This document shows positions 28,439 to 37,042 of a DNA stretch of 64,000 nt, piece after piece (the stretch's first letter is position 1; each line of letters starts with the position of its first letter). A model generated the notes under the pieces. It saw only the letters and a list, made by a program, of their open reading frames with translations, made no database searches and had not been told where the DNA came from. Source of the stretch: Balneatrix alpica DSM 16621. Lineage in GTDB: Bacteria; Pseudomonadota; Gammaproteobacteria; Pseudomonadales; Balneatricaceae. The stretch is from positions 124,001-188,000 of the forward strand of contig NZ_JHUZ01000011.1 in the NCBI RefSeq assembly GCF_000619885.1, in the 5' to 3' direction. Position numbers and translations under genes: made by a program.

Positions 28439-29458
28439 TTAGCCCAACAAACTCGCCCGTTCTTCGCTCAATGCCTGCTTATCCAGCGCCAAGGCCTGGC
28501 TGTTAGCAATACGCTGCAGCGAGGCCTGTACCCGCCGTGAGGCTTCACCCGCCAATGGAGGTAAAACCTTTGCCACGGCTTCCATCTCCGCCACGCTACC
28601 ATGGGAATTCAGCACCAAGTCCACCCCTGCTACCAGCGCCTGCTGTGCCCGTTCTGGGTGGCTGCCATAGAGGGCATTCATGTGGATACAGTCAGAAATC
28701 AGCACCCCATCAAAACCCATCTCCCCCCGAATCAGCTCCTGCAGCACCTTGCTGGAATGGGTGCCAGGCCATTGCGCATCCAGCGCGCTATAGACCACAT
28801 GGGCGGTCATGGCCCAGGGCATATCTGCTAACGCCTTAAAGGGCGCAAAGTCACTTTGCCAGAGTTCGGCCAGGGCAGTGGTCACGGTGGGACGTTCAAT
28901 ATGGCTATCAGCATTGGCACGGCCATGGCCCGGCATATGCTTGATAATCGGCAACACTCCCACGCTGATAAAGCCTTCACAGGCAGCGCGGCCCAGAGCC
29001 GCGACAATGGCAGGGTCGGCGGAAAAAGCACGCGAGCCGATCACCTCATTGGCACCCGCCACCAGCGTATCCAGTACGGGAGCCGCATCAACATTAATAC
29101 CCAGCTCCATCAGGCTTAAGCCGATCAGTTGGGCATTAAGGTAAGCCGCACGCTCGCCAGCCGCCAGATCACGCTCAGCCAGCAAACCGAGCTCCCGCGC
29201 CGCTGGATGAGGCTGCCAGGCCGGTGGCGTTAAGCGCTGCACCTTGCCACCCTCTTCATCGATTAATACCGGCGCATCGGCACGCCCTACAGCCTGGCGA
29301 AAATCTTCCACCAAGGCTTTTACCTGGGCAGGGTTAGCGCAGTTGCGCTTGAACAAAATCAGCCCGAGCGGATTAGCCTCACGATAAAAGGCACGTTCAT
29401 CAGCACTCAGTTGTAGATCGCTACAGCCGAAAATCCCGGCCAGAGGGGTATTGCTCAT
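28439..29458 (-). CDS. nagZ: GH3 beta-N-acetylhexosaminidase (NagZ-like)
   Basis: A 339-residue cytoplasmic GH3 enzyme with no signal peptide. It has the NagZ hallmark KHMPGHGR (from K173) followed by the D184-S-H186 dyad used for acid/base catalysis. The candidate nucleophile is D256 in LISDCIHMNAL. Canonical NagZ has ISDDLSM there, so the second Asp is a Cys here. NagZ recycles anhydromuropeptides by releasing GlcNAc, but here the gene is divergent from a chitin-type importer and may also cleave imported GlcNAc oligomers. AGGA precedes the ATG. It is monocistronic and shares a 348-base promoter region with the ABC operon. Confidence 0.85.
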   Translation of the reverse strand: MSNTPLAGIFGCSDLQLSADERAFYREANPLGLILFKRNCANPAQVKALVEDFRQAVGRADAPVLIDEEGGKVQRLTPPAWQPHPAARELGLLAERDLAAGERAAYLNAQLIGLSLMELGINVDAAPVLDTLVAGANEVIGSRAFSADPAIVAALGRAACEGFISVGVLPIIKHMPGHGRANADSHIERPTVTTALAELWQSDFAPFKALADMPWAMTAHVVYSALDAQWPGTHSSKVLQELIRGEMGFDGVLISDCIHMNALYGSHPERAQQALVAGVDLVLNSHGSVAEMEAVAKVLPPLAGEASRRVQASLQRIANSQALALDKQALSEERASLLG

Positions 29459-29535
29459 ATTCTTGTCCTAATGCAATAAAGAAGGGTCTTTGAAGCTAAA
29501 CCTGGCTCTGGCCCAGTCCAAAGGAATTGATCGTC

Positions 29536-29598
29536 ATTATCGTTAATTTCCCAAGCCAGGTCAGGTGCCCTTTTTCAGCTCGTCAAAATCGTTAAAAC
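29536..29598. promoter_or_regulatory. Direct repeats with ATCGTTAA core in nagZ/ABC promoter
   Basis: Two direct copies of CGTCA-NN-ATCGTTAA-NNNCC, cores at 29539-29546 and 29588-29595, 49 bases apart. They lie 80-140 bases from the nagZ start and 210-270 bases before the binding-protein gene. Such paired sites look like regulator targets; the ChiS-like kinase with its DNA-binding domain is the obvious candidate, unproven. Confidence 0.55.
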
Positions 29599-29647
29599 CC
29601 TGGTTTTCAACGGCGCATAAGCCATTGAAAATTAAGAAAAAAATGAA

Positions 29648-29655
29648 TTAACGAT
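29648..29655. promoter_or_regulatory. Inverted copy of the ATCGTTAA motif
   Basis: TTAACGAT, the reverse complement of the core in the two repeats at 29539 and 29588. Flanking bases (GAATTAACGATATTAA) also match the first copy in reverse. It lies nearer the ABC operon side of the 348-base intergenic region; the 150 bases after it form a leader with short hairpins and no convincing gene. Confidence 0.5.
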
Positions 29656-29806
29656 ATTAACACCCGACAAGCTTGAGTGAAGTGGCTCTGGTTTGCTTCA
29701 TTGATGCTTACCCAAGCACCTGCTGGGTGCCGCCCCCTCGGGCAAGTTGCTTTGTTATGGCTAACCGGCAACTACCCTGCGGCAGTCACCAAACTGGAGG
29801 CAAGCA

Positions 29807-31486
29807 ATGACAATAAAAACAAGGACCCTGGTAAAAACCGCGCTGGCAAGCGCCCTGGCTGCCAGCCTAAGCCTGCCGGCTCAGGCTGCTGAGCCCAATA
29901 CTCTGACCATCGTGGCACAACAGGCGACCACCTGGGTAAAAAACTTTAACCCCTTCAACGTCGTCAGTGGCCTGCATACCACCCGCCACTTTATGTTTGA
30001 ACCCCTGGTGGTCTTCAATGACATGAAAGGCGGTACTCCGCACTTCCGCCTGGCCACCGATTATCAGTACAGCGATGATCTAAAAAGCCTGACCTTTACC
30101 CTGCGCCAAGGGGTGAAGTGGTCTGACGGCGAAGCCTTTAATGCCGATGATGTGGTGTACAGCTTTAACCTGCTTAACCAACACCAGGAACTGGATGAAC
30201 TGGCGGTATGGAGCAAAATCAGCAAGGTTGAGAAATTGAATGACCACCAGGTCAAAGTCTCGATTAATCAGGTGGATACCAACCTGATTTATGATCTGGT
30301 GCTGGTACCCATTGTGCCCGAGCATCAGTGGAAAAATGTGGAGGACCCGGTTTCGTTCACTAATGCTGAACCCGTAGGTTCTGGCCCCTTCACCGAGGTA
30401 GAGCGCTTCACCGCTCAGGTGTATACCCAGTGCCGCAACCCCCATTACTGGGATGCCGATAACTTAGGCGTGGATTGCCTGCGGATGCCGCAGCTCGCCA
30501 ATAATGACCAGGTTCTGGCGGCTGCGGTGGCCGGTCAATTGGACTGGTTTGGCTCCTTTATTCCCGATGTGGATAAGATCTATGTCGGTGCCAACCCTGA
30601 TCACCACAAATACTGGTATCCGCCTAGTGGCACCGTGGCTTTTAACATCAACTTTGAAAGCCCCAACCCCAATAACCGCATGGCCTTCCAGGATGTTAAC
30701 TTCCGCCGTGCCTTCAGCATGGCGATGGATCGTCAAGCGATGGTGGATGTCGCCGGTTACGGCTATCCCACGGTTAACGAATACCCCAGCGGCCTGGGCG
30801 CCACCTTCCATAGCTGGAACAACCCGGATGTGGATGCCAAGTACGGCCAGTTCAACAAGTTCAACCTGGATGAAGCGAAGAAACTGCTCGATCAAAGCGG
30901 TTACCTGGACAAGGACGGCGATGGCTTCCGCGACAATCCCGATGGCAGCCCGATTGAGTTCAGCGTCCTCGTGCCCAATGGCTGGACCGACTGGGTCAAT
31001 ACCGTACAAATCGGTGTCGAGGGACTACAAGCCATGGGGATTAATGCCAAGGTTTCCACCCCCGAAGCACCGGTCTGGACCGACAAGCTGAAAAATGGCG
31101 ACTTTGATGCGGCGCTGCAAGGCTACTTTGCCGGGGCGAATCCGCATAAGTACTTCGAAACGGCCTTTCACTCCCGCAATATGGGGCCAGTAGGCAACCG
31201 TTTTGCTGCCAACCGCTTTATCGATATTGATCTGGATAGACTGCTGGATGCTTTTGCCAGCACAGCCGATGATGCCAAACGCCGCGAGTTGCTCAACCAG
31301 GCGCAGGAAAGAGTCGGCGCCAACCAGACCATTATTCCGGTGTTCAACAACCCCTCCTGGTACCAATACAACGATGCCCGCTTCGTTGGTTGGTTCAACG
31401 CGGAAAATGCCCAGGCCAAGCCTCAGCTACACCCGGATACCCCGGAGCGTCTGCTGCATGTGCTGAACCTGCGCCCGCGCAGCTAA
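29807..31486 (+). CDS. Periplasmic oligosaccharide (chitin-oligomer type) binding protein
   Basis: A 559-residue family 5 extracellular solute-binding protein. The signal peptide (about 1-28, cleavage after AQA) is followed by motifs such as LTFTLRQGVKWSDGE and FNADDVVYSFNL. Its relatives include the V. cholerae chitin-oligosaccharide-binding protein (CBP) and cellobiose-binding proteins, rather than DppA (compare the dppA product at 51586). GGAGGC lies before the ATG. It heads an operon of two permeases and two ATPases and is followed by strong hairpins. In Vibrio, CBP binds (GlcNAc)n and controls ChiS through its periplasmic domain; the nearby ChiS-like kinase suggests the same. Substrate could also be cellobiose-like beta-glucans. 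Confidence 0.8.
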   Translation: MTIKTRTLVKTALASALAASLSLPAQAAEPNTLTIVAQQATTWVKNFNPFNVVSGLHTTRHFMFEPLVVFNDMKGGTPHFRLATDYQYSDDLKSLTFTLRQGVKWSDGEAFNADDVVYSFNLLNQHQELDELAVWSKISKVEKLNDHQVKVSINQVDTNLIYDLVLVPIVPEHQWKNVEDPVSFTNAEPVGSGPFTEVERFTAQVYTQCRNPHYWDADNLGVDCLRMPQLANNDQVLAAAVAGQLDWFGSFIPDVDKIYVGANPDHHKYWYPPSGTVAFNINFESPNPNNRMAFQDVNFRRAFSMAMDRQAMVDVAGYGYPTVNEYPSGLGATFHSWNNPDVDAKYGQFNKFNLDEAKKLLDQSGYLDKDGDGFRDNPDGSPIEFSVLVPNGWTDWVNTVQIGVEGLQAMGINAKVSTPEAPVWTDKLKNGDFDAALQGYFAGANPHKYFETAFHSRNMGPVGNRFAANRFIDIDLDRLLDAFASTADDAKRRELLNQAQERVGANQTIIPVFNNPSWYQYNDARFVGWFNAENAQAKPQLHPDTPERLLHVLNLRPRS

Positions 31487-31509
31487 GCCCCAGCTCTAGC
31501 TGACACCTC

Positions 31510-31576
31510 GCTCCGGCACTGCCGGAGCCTTCCCGAATGACCTGTAAGGAGGCCGTTGCCACGGCCGCGGCCTCCT
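31510..31576 (+). repeat. Two intercistronic stem-loops after the binding-protein gene
   Basis: A first hairpin with arms GCTCCGG / CCGGAGC (about 31510-31528), and a second with 9-bp arms AGGAGGCCG (31547-31555) and CGGCCTCCT (31568-31576). Neither has a T-run beyond CTTGTCT. They fit RNA-stability or partial-termination elements that let the binding protein be made in excess over the permeases, as in malE-malF. Confidence 0.65.
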
Positions 31577-31610
31577 CTTGTCTGTAACTTTGTCTGTAAA
31601 AAGGTGCACT

Positions 31611-32600
31611 GTGGGATACGTATTAAGACGCCTCGGTTTTTACAGCATCGCCTTTCTGGTAGCGGCCTGTATTAACTTTATGCTGCCACGGATGATGCCG
31701 GGCGACCCGGTGACAGTGATGTTTTCCCAGGCGGGCTCCGTAATGGACCCCGCTGCCATGGCCGCGCTCAAAGCCACCTTTGGTTTTGTCGATGGGCCCT
31801 TGCATGAACAATTCTTCGCTTATCTGCAAAGCGTTTTTAGCTGGGATCTCGGCACCTCGGTGCGTTACTACCCCCAGCCGGTCAATGATGTACTCGGTCG
31901 CGCCCTGGGCTGGACCCTGTTTCTGGTGGGCAGCGCTACCCTGTTGGCCTTTGTCGTCGGCAGTTTGCTGGGGATTCTGGCGGCCTGGTATCGCGGCAGT
32001 CGCTTTGACTCGATTCTGTCACCGACTGCCCTGATTTTGCAGTCGATCCCGGCAGTGGTGATCTCGCTGCTGACTCTCTTTGTGTTTGGTATTCAGCTTG
32101 GCTGGCTGCCGGTGGGCTATGCCTATAACCCGGCCCTTGACCCAGGTTGGGACCTCGACTTTATCAGCAGCGTTGCCGTCCACGCGGTGATGCCGGTGGG
32201 CACCCTGGCCCTGATTCAACTGGCCGGGTTCCTGATGCCGATGCGCAACAACATGATCAACCTGCTCGGTGAAGACTACCTGACCATGGGCCGCGCCAAG
32301 GGTCTGAGCAACCTGCGGGTGATGCTCAACTACGGCGCCCGCAATGCCATCCTGCCCAGTGTGACGGCCCTGTCGATGGCGATAGGTTTTGTCATGGGTG
32401 GCTCGTTAATCACCGAGGTGGTGTTCAACTATCCCGGCCTCGGCCTAACCCTGTACCAGGCCATTCTGGCCCGCGACTACCCGCTGATTCAGGGGCAATT
32501 GCTGATCATGACCCTGGCCATGCTCAGCGCCAACCTGATTGCCGACCTGCTCTATGTCTACCTAGATCCCCGCTTACGTACTGGAGGCCGTGACGCATGA
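31611..32600 (+). CDS. Oligosaccharide ABC transporter permease 1 (DppB type)
   Basis: A 329-residue inner-membrane permease with about six transmembrane helices. It has the DppB-type N-terminus (YVLRRLGFY, then LPRMMPGDPV) and the cytoplasmic EAA loop GEDYLTMGRAKGLSNLRVMLNYGARNAILP that docks on the ATPases. The start is GTG at 31611 with AAGGTG 4-5 bases upstream; the frame stays open to TTG 31578 inside the hairpin region, which is less likely. It overlaps the next gene by 4 bases (ATGA). Confidence 0.87.
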   Translation: MGYVLRRLGFYSIAFLVAACINFMLPRMMPGDPVTVMFSQAGSVMDPAAMAALKATFGFVDGPLHEQFFAYLQSVFSWDLGTSVRYYPQPVNDVLGRALGWTLFLVGSATLLAFVVGSLLGILAAWYRGSRFDSILSPTALILQSIPAVVISLLTLFVFGIQLGWLPVGYAYNPALDPGWDLDFISSVAVHAVMPVGTLALIQLAGFLMPMRNNMINLLGEDYLTMGRAKGLSNLRVMLNYGARNAILPSVTALSMAIGFVMGGSLITEVVFNYPGLGLTLYQAILARDYPLIQGQLLIMTLAMLSANLIADLLYVYLDPRLRTGGRDA

Positions 32601-33490
32601 GCCTGCTCAAACTATTAACCAATAATCCCAAGGCTTTGCTAGGGGTCGTGCTGGTGAGCTTCTTCATCCTCGCCAGTGCGGCTGCCCCGCTGCTAACCGA
32701 CTATGACCCCCAGCGCCGGGTGGGCAAACCCCACCAGCCGCCCTCCGAGCAACACCTGCTTGGCACCTCGCGGATGGGTTATGACATCTACTCGCAACTG
32801 CTCTACGGCGGTCGCACTTCCCTGGCGGTAGGCATCGGCGCCGGCACCCTGGTCACTCTGTTGGCCGTGGTGCTGGGTATCAGTTCCGGCTACTTCGGCG
32901 GTAAAGCCGATGAGATCATCACCTTCTTCACCAATGTGGTGCTGGTGATCCCCAACCTGCCCCTGTTGCTGGTATTGGCTGCCTTCCTGGGGGAAGTCGG
33001 CCCCTGGATTATCGGCCTGATTATCGGCCTGACCTCCTGGGCCTGGGGCTGTCGCATTATTCGTGCCCAAACCCTGGCGCTGCGGGAAAAGGAATTTGTC
33101 CGCGCCGCCGAACTGATTGGTGAACCGGCCTGGCGCATTCTGTTCTGTGAACTGTTGCCCAACCTGGTCTCCATCATTGGCATTACCTTCATCGGCTCGG
33201 TGATCTACGCCATCATGACCGAAGCCACCCTGGAGTTTATTGGCCTCGGCGACCCTCTGGCGGTGACCTGGGGCACCATGCTCTACCACGCGCAAAACAG
33301 CTCGGCCCTGTTAGTAGGTGCCTGGTGGGAAATCCTCACCCCCTGTATTGCCATCGCCACCCTGGGGGCAGGCCTGTCGCTGCTCAACTTTGCCGTCGAT
33401 GAAATTGCCAACCCAGCCCTGCGCAATGGTCGCGCCCTGAAACGCTGGCAACAAATGCAGCTGGCGATCCGTCAGGAGGCCCAGGCATGA
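32597..33490 (+). CDS. Oligosaccharide ABC transporter permease 2 (DppC type)
   Basis: A 297-residue permease with an N-terminal membrane helix (about 14-33), then LLGTSRMGYDIYSQLLYGGRTSL, the conserved DppC-type entry to the core domain, and about five more helices. The EAA loop includes REKEFVRAAELIGEPAWRI. It forms the heterodimeric channel with the preceding permease. ATGA overlaps link it to the genes on both sides. Confidence 0.88.
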   Translation: MSLLKLLTNNPKALLGVVLVSFFILASAAAPLLTDYDPQRRVGKPHQPPSEQHLLGTSRMGYDIYSQLLYGGRTSLAVGIGAGTLVTLLAVVLGISSGYFGGKADEIITFFTNVVLVIPNLPLLLVLAAFLGEVGPWIIGLIIGLTSWAWGCRIIRAQTLALREKEFVRAAELIGEPAWRILFCELLPNLVSIIGITFIGSVIYAIMTEATLEFIGLGDPLAVTWGTMLYHAQNSSALLVGAWWEILTPCIAIATLGAGLSLLNFAVDEIANPALRNGRALKRWQQMQLAIRQEAQA

Positions 33491-34518
33491 GTACTCCGCC
33501 CTTACTGCAGGTCGAAAATCTCTGTGTGGATTACATCACCGAGCAGGGTGATGTCCGGGCGGTGGAGCAGGTCAGCTTCAATATTGCCCCCGGCGAAGTC
33601 TTTGGTTTGGCCGGTGAGTCCGGCTGCGGCAAGAGCACCGTGGCCTTTGCGGTGGCGGGACTGCATCGTCCCCCCGCCTTTGTCAGCGGTGGTCGCATTC
33701 TGTTTGAGGGAGAAGATATCGCCCGTGCCAGCGAGCAACGTCTCAACCACTACCGCTGGCGTCAGGTCAGTGTGGTGTTCCAGAGCGCGATGAATGCGCT
33801 CAACCCGGTGCTGCGACTCTCTGAACAATTCCGCGATGTGCTGATGCGCCATGGTGCTTGCCGCAACAAGGCCGAAGCCCTGGCCAGGGCGGAAGAATTG
33901 CTGAAGATTGTCGATATCCACCCCTCACGCCTGCATGACTACCCCCACCAGTTCAGTGGTGGCATGCGCCAGCGGCTGGTGATTGCCATTGCCCTGGCCC
34001 TTAATCCCCGTCTGATTGTAATGGATGAGCCCACCACCGCCCTGGATGTGGTGGTACAGCGTGAGATCCTGCAGAAAATCTGGGAATTAAAAGAGCGTTT
34101 TGGCTTTGCCGTACTCTTTATCACCCATGACCTGAGCCTGATGGTGGAGTTCTCCGACCGCATCGGCATCATGTACGCCGGTCAACTGGTGGAGCTGGGT
34201 CAGGCTAAAGCCATTTTCGAACAGCCCCAACACCCCTATACCCAGGGCCTGGCCAATTCCTTCCCTGCCCTGCACGGGGAGCACAAGCGCATGTCCGGTA
34301 TTGCCGGCAGCCCCTTGAGTCTGCTCAACATCCCACCGGGTTGCCGCTTTCAAGCACGCTGCCAGCAAGTACATGAGCTCTGCCGTCAGGTGGCGCCTGA
34401 GCTGCACAATCTGAGTCAAGCCCGTGCCAGCCGCTGCCATCTGCACCTGCACCCCCTGGTGCAACCTGCCCACGCCATTCCTTTGCGTTCCCTTGCTCAT
34501 CAACAGGAGGCGAGCTGA
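33487..34518 (+). CDS. Oligosaccharide ABC transporter ATP-binding protein 1 (OppD/DppD type)
   Basis: A 343-residue ATPase: Walker [10 protein letters not shown] (about 42-50), Q-loop VVFQSAMNALNP, signature FSGGMRQR, Walker [14 protein letters not shown] and the switch His in FITHD. A C-terminal oligopeptide-type extension has a Cys cluster (C-x-F-x-A-R-C near 285-291, and others) like that of OppD-family proteins. It overlaps both neighbours and couples ATP hydrolysis to import. Confidence 0.9.
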   Translation: MSTPPLLQVENLCVDYITEQGDVRAVEQVSFNIAPGEVFGLAGESGCGKSTVAFAVAGLHRPPAFVSGGRILFEGEDIARASEQRLNHYRWRQVSVVFQSAMNALNPVLRLSEQFRDVLMRHGACRNKAEALARAEELLKIVDIHPSRLHDYPHQFSGGMRQRLVIAIALALNPRLIVMDEPTTALDVVVQREILQKIWELKERFGFAVLFITHDLSLMVEFSDRIGIMYAGQLVELGQAKAIFEQPQHPYTQGLANSFPALHGEHKRMSGIAGSPLSLLNIPPGCRFQARCQQVHELCRQVAPELHNLSQARASRCHLHLHPLVQPAHAIPLRSLAHQQEAS

Positions 34519-35495
34519 TGCATCCCGCTATGCCTTTATTAGAAGTCGATAATCTCTGTCAGGATTTTAAGCTCAGTGGCAAAGCCGCCAGCATGCGCGC
34601 CCTCAATCAGGTCAGCTTTGACCTCTACCCAGGCCGCGCCCTGGCCATGGTGGGGGAATCCGGCAGTGGCAAGAGCACCAGCGCACGCCTGATTACCCTG
34701 ATGTATCCGCCAAGTAGCGGCGAAATTCGCTACCGCGGCCAGGATATTGCGCCTTTACGCCACGGCAGCCGCACCGAACAACTCGCCTATCGCCGTGCCG
34801 TGCAGATGATCTTTCAGGACCCCTTCGGCTCCTTGAATCCGACCCATACCATTCGCTATCACCTGGCGCGCCCGCTGCAATTGCACCGTCGTTTAAAAGG
34901 AGCGGCGCTGGAGCAGGAAGTCCTCCACCTACTGGAGCGGGTCGGCCTAACCCCGGCACAGGCAACAGCAGAGAAATTTCCCCATCAGCTCTCCGGGGGA
35001 CAGCGCCAACGGGTCAATATTGCCCGCATCCTGGCGGTGGGCGCCAAGGTCATTCTGGCCGATGAACCCACCTCCATGCTGGATGTATCCCTGCGTCTGG
35101 GCATTCTGAATTTGCTGGAAGATCTCAAACAGCAAGAAAAATTAGCCTTTCTCTACATCACCCATGACCTGGCCACGGCGCGCTACTTCGCTGAAGACAC
35201 CGCAGTGATGTATGTCGGCCACATGGTCGAATGGGGCGACACCGCCAGCCTGATTGATCACCCCGCCCACCCCTACACCCAGTTGCTGCTTTCCGCCGTG
35301 CCTGAGGCCGGCCGCTCCATCATGCAACCCCTGGAAGGGGGACGTAAGGGTGACATCCCCCTGTGGACAGCTGCCAGCGAAGGCTGCCCCTTTGCCAGCC
35401 GCTGTCTGCATGCCGGTGAAGCCTGCAGGCGGCACTTACCAGACGCTAAACAGTTGGCGGAGAACCACTATGTGCGCTGCCACCTGCACAGTTAA
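34518..35495 (+). CDS. Oligosaccharide ABC transporter ATP-binding protein 2 (OppF/DppF type)
   Basis: A 325-residue ATPase with Walker [11 protein letters not shown]-loop [12 protein letters not shown], signature [10 protein letters not shown] and Walker [14 protein letters not shown]. The C-terminal Cys-rich extension includes [22 protein letters not shown] instead of the usual TSALDV/VSALDV is a mild variation. Its start overlaps the stop of the preceding ATPase (TGATG). Tandem hairpins follow before the porin gene. Confidence 0.9.
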   Translation: MHPAMPLLEVDNLCQDFKLSGKAASMRALNQVSFDLYPGRALAMVGESGSGKSTSARLITLMYPPSSGEIRYRGQDIAPLRHGSRTEQLAYRRAVQMIFQDPFGSLNPTHTIRYHLARPLQLHRRLKGAALEQEVLHLLERVGLTPAQATAEKFPHQLSGGQRQRVNIARILAVGAKVILADEPTSMLDVSLRLGILNLLEDLKQQEKLAFLYITHDLATARYFAEDTAVMYVGHMVEWGDTASLIDHPAHPYTQLLLSAVPEAGRSIMQPLEGGRKGDIPLWTAASEGCPFASRCLHAGEACRRHLPDAKQLAENHYVRCHLHS

Positions 35496-35502
35496 TTCGC
35501 TT

Positions 35503-35538
35503 CCCCCGGTGTTGCCGGGGGCGACTGCCACGGCAGTC
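35503..35538 (+). repeat. Tandem stem-loops between ATPase 2 and porin genes
   Basis: Two perfect 7-bp hairpins in a row: CCCCCGG / CCGGGGG (loop 5) and GACTGCC / GGCAGTC (loop 2). A weaker one (CTGC-CATCCG-GCAG) follows near 35550. There is no T-run. They may protect or partly terminate the ABC mRNA and set a different expression level for the porin. Confidence 0.6.
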
Positions 35539-35649
35539 AACCCTTGCCTGCTGCCATCCGGCAGTGGGTTGTACCACGAGTGCTTGGCTTCCTTCGGGGA
35601 GCCCTTTTTCCCATTCCTTTAACCTAAGCTTCATGCGGAGAAAGCTTCG

Positions 35650-37023
35650 ATGCATAACAACAATAAAGTGCTTTTCACCCTGTCCCCCTTGGCACTGGCA
35701 ACCCTGGTAGCGCTCGGCGCCCCAGTACAGGCCCAGGCCGAAAGCGGCAATCCTTTTATCGATGACAGCCACCTAAGCGGCAGTCTGAACTGGTTCCACC
35801 GCAACCGCACCCAGAAGGATGCCAGTGGCCAATACAAACCCAACCTTAATCATGACACCCTTAGCCTGGGGTTGGATTTCAGCTCGGGCTACATTGCCGA
35901 TACGATCGGTTTTGACGCCTCCCTCTATTCCGGCACCCCTATCACCGAAGACGGCAACTGCTCGGAAATGGCGCTCTGCGGCGCCAAGGGCGACTGGAAA
36001 CCCGACGCCAGCTACGCCTTGCTCGGTCGTGCTTATTTAAAGGCCAAGTTTGGTGAGGGGGACTATCAGGCCAACGTCAAAGCCGGTTATGTCGGCATGG
36101 GCGGCATCGGTGTACTCGGCGATGTCTGGAGTATTTTCCCCGGCACCTATCAAGGCTTTAACATCACTGGCAAAGTGAAAAACCTGGATCTCGCCTATGG
36201 CTGGGCCAACGAGTTCCGTGAGCCCTGGGCGCGGGATTACCATAAATTTACCGCTGGCAGCAAAGAGATCGACTACGTCCATAGCTTTGGTGCCAAGTAC
36301 AGCCTGGACAATGGCTTCTACGTAGAGGGCGGTTTTGGTCAATCCAAAGACTTTATGGACCGCTATATGGCAAAAGTAGGCCACAGCTTCCAGATCGATG
36401 ATCAAACCAAGCTGGATATCAACGGCCAGTACTATGCCGGTAAAAAAGGCGGCGATCTGTGGGAAAGCTCTGGCGCCAAACCCTGGGAAGGCACCGGCCA
36501 TCAGGAAGTGCTCAGTGCTGCCCTGAATCACGGCCCCTGGACCTTCAGTGCCGAATACATTCAAACCACCGCCAAGGCTGACAATGGCGGCGTAGGGGTA
36601 TTTATCCCCCGTATGCTGGGGGATGGCTCCTACGGCAAAGTGGGCGGCCGCCTGGATTACTGGTGGAACTCCATCAGCGACTGGGCCTATGACGGTGAGC
36701 GTGCCTACAACCTTGGGGTGAAATATGACTTTGCCAGCCTCGGTTATCCCGGTTTGACTGCTGGCACCAATCTGATGAAAGGCAGCAATATCACCTATCG
36801 TAATGCCGATGGATCGGTAGCCTCGAAAGATGGCAAAGAGTGGGCCCTGAACCTCGACCTCGGCTACACCCTGCAGGATGGTCCGCTCAAAGGCCTGGGG
36901 ATTAATGCCCACTACACCAACTACAACATCGTCAGCCCCAGCGCAGGTAACAGCGGTATTTGGCCGAATAAAGACCGCCGCGATCTGAAGGTGATGATGT
37001 CCTACAGCAAACAGTTCTTTTAA
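35650..37023 (+). CDS. chiP: ChiP-like outer-membrane porin (OprD family)
   Basis: A 457-residue beta-barrel protein. The signal peptide (about 1-30, AQA/QAE) is followed by FIDDSHLSGSLNWFHRNRTQ, which matches the OprD/ChiP N-terminal strand. Other ChiP-like stretches are IDYVHSFGAKYSL, GRLDYWWNSISDWAYDGE and a terminal strand ending in Phe (QFF), needed for BAM insertion. E. coli ChiP (YbfM, 468 residues) imports chitooligosaccharides. GCGGAGAAAG precedes the ATG. It is the last gene of the importer run, so it probably feeds the upstream binding protein. Function as a general OprD-type porin cannot be excluded. Confidence 0.82.
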   Translation: MHNNNKVLFTLSPLALATLVALGAPVQAQAESGNPFIDDSHLSGSLNWFHRNRTQKDASGQYKPNLNHDTLSLGLDFSSGYIADTIGFDASLYSGTPITEDGNCSEMALCGAKGDWKPDASYALLGRAYLKAKFGEGDYQANVKAGYVGMGGIGVLGDVWSIFPGTYQGFNITGKVKNLDLAYGWANEFREPWARDYHKFTAGSKEIDYVHSFGAKYSLDNGFYVEGGFGQSKDFMDRYMAKVGHSFQIDDQTKLDINGQYYAGKKGGDLWESSGAKPWEGTGHQEVLSAALNHGPWTFSAEYIQTTAKADNGGVGVFIPRMLGDGSYGKVGGRLDYWWNSISDWAYDGERAYNLGVKYDFASLGYPGLTAGTNLMKGSNITYRNADGSVASKDGKEWALNLDLGYTLQDGPLKGLGINAHYTNYNIVSPSAGNSGIWPNKDRRDLKVMMSYSKQFF

Positions 37024-37042
37024 GACGAAATAAAGGAGATGT

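Noticed and set aside
29677-29892. Possible 71-codon leader peptide gene (GTG start) before the binding-protein gene
   Set aside because: No ribosome site, and its second half overlaps the signal-peptide coding sequence in another frame.
36037-36912. 291-codon open frame antisense to the porin gene
   Set aside because: Shadow of a biased coding sequence; the plus-strand porin has a signal peptide, family motifs and terminal Phe.
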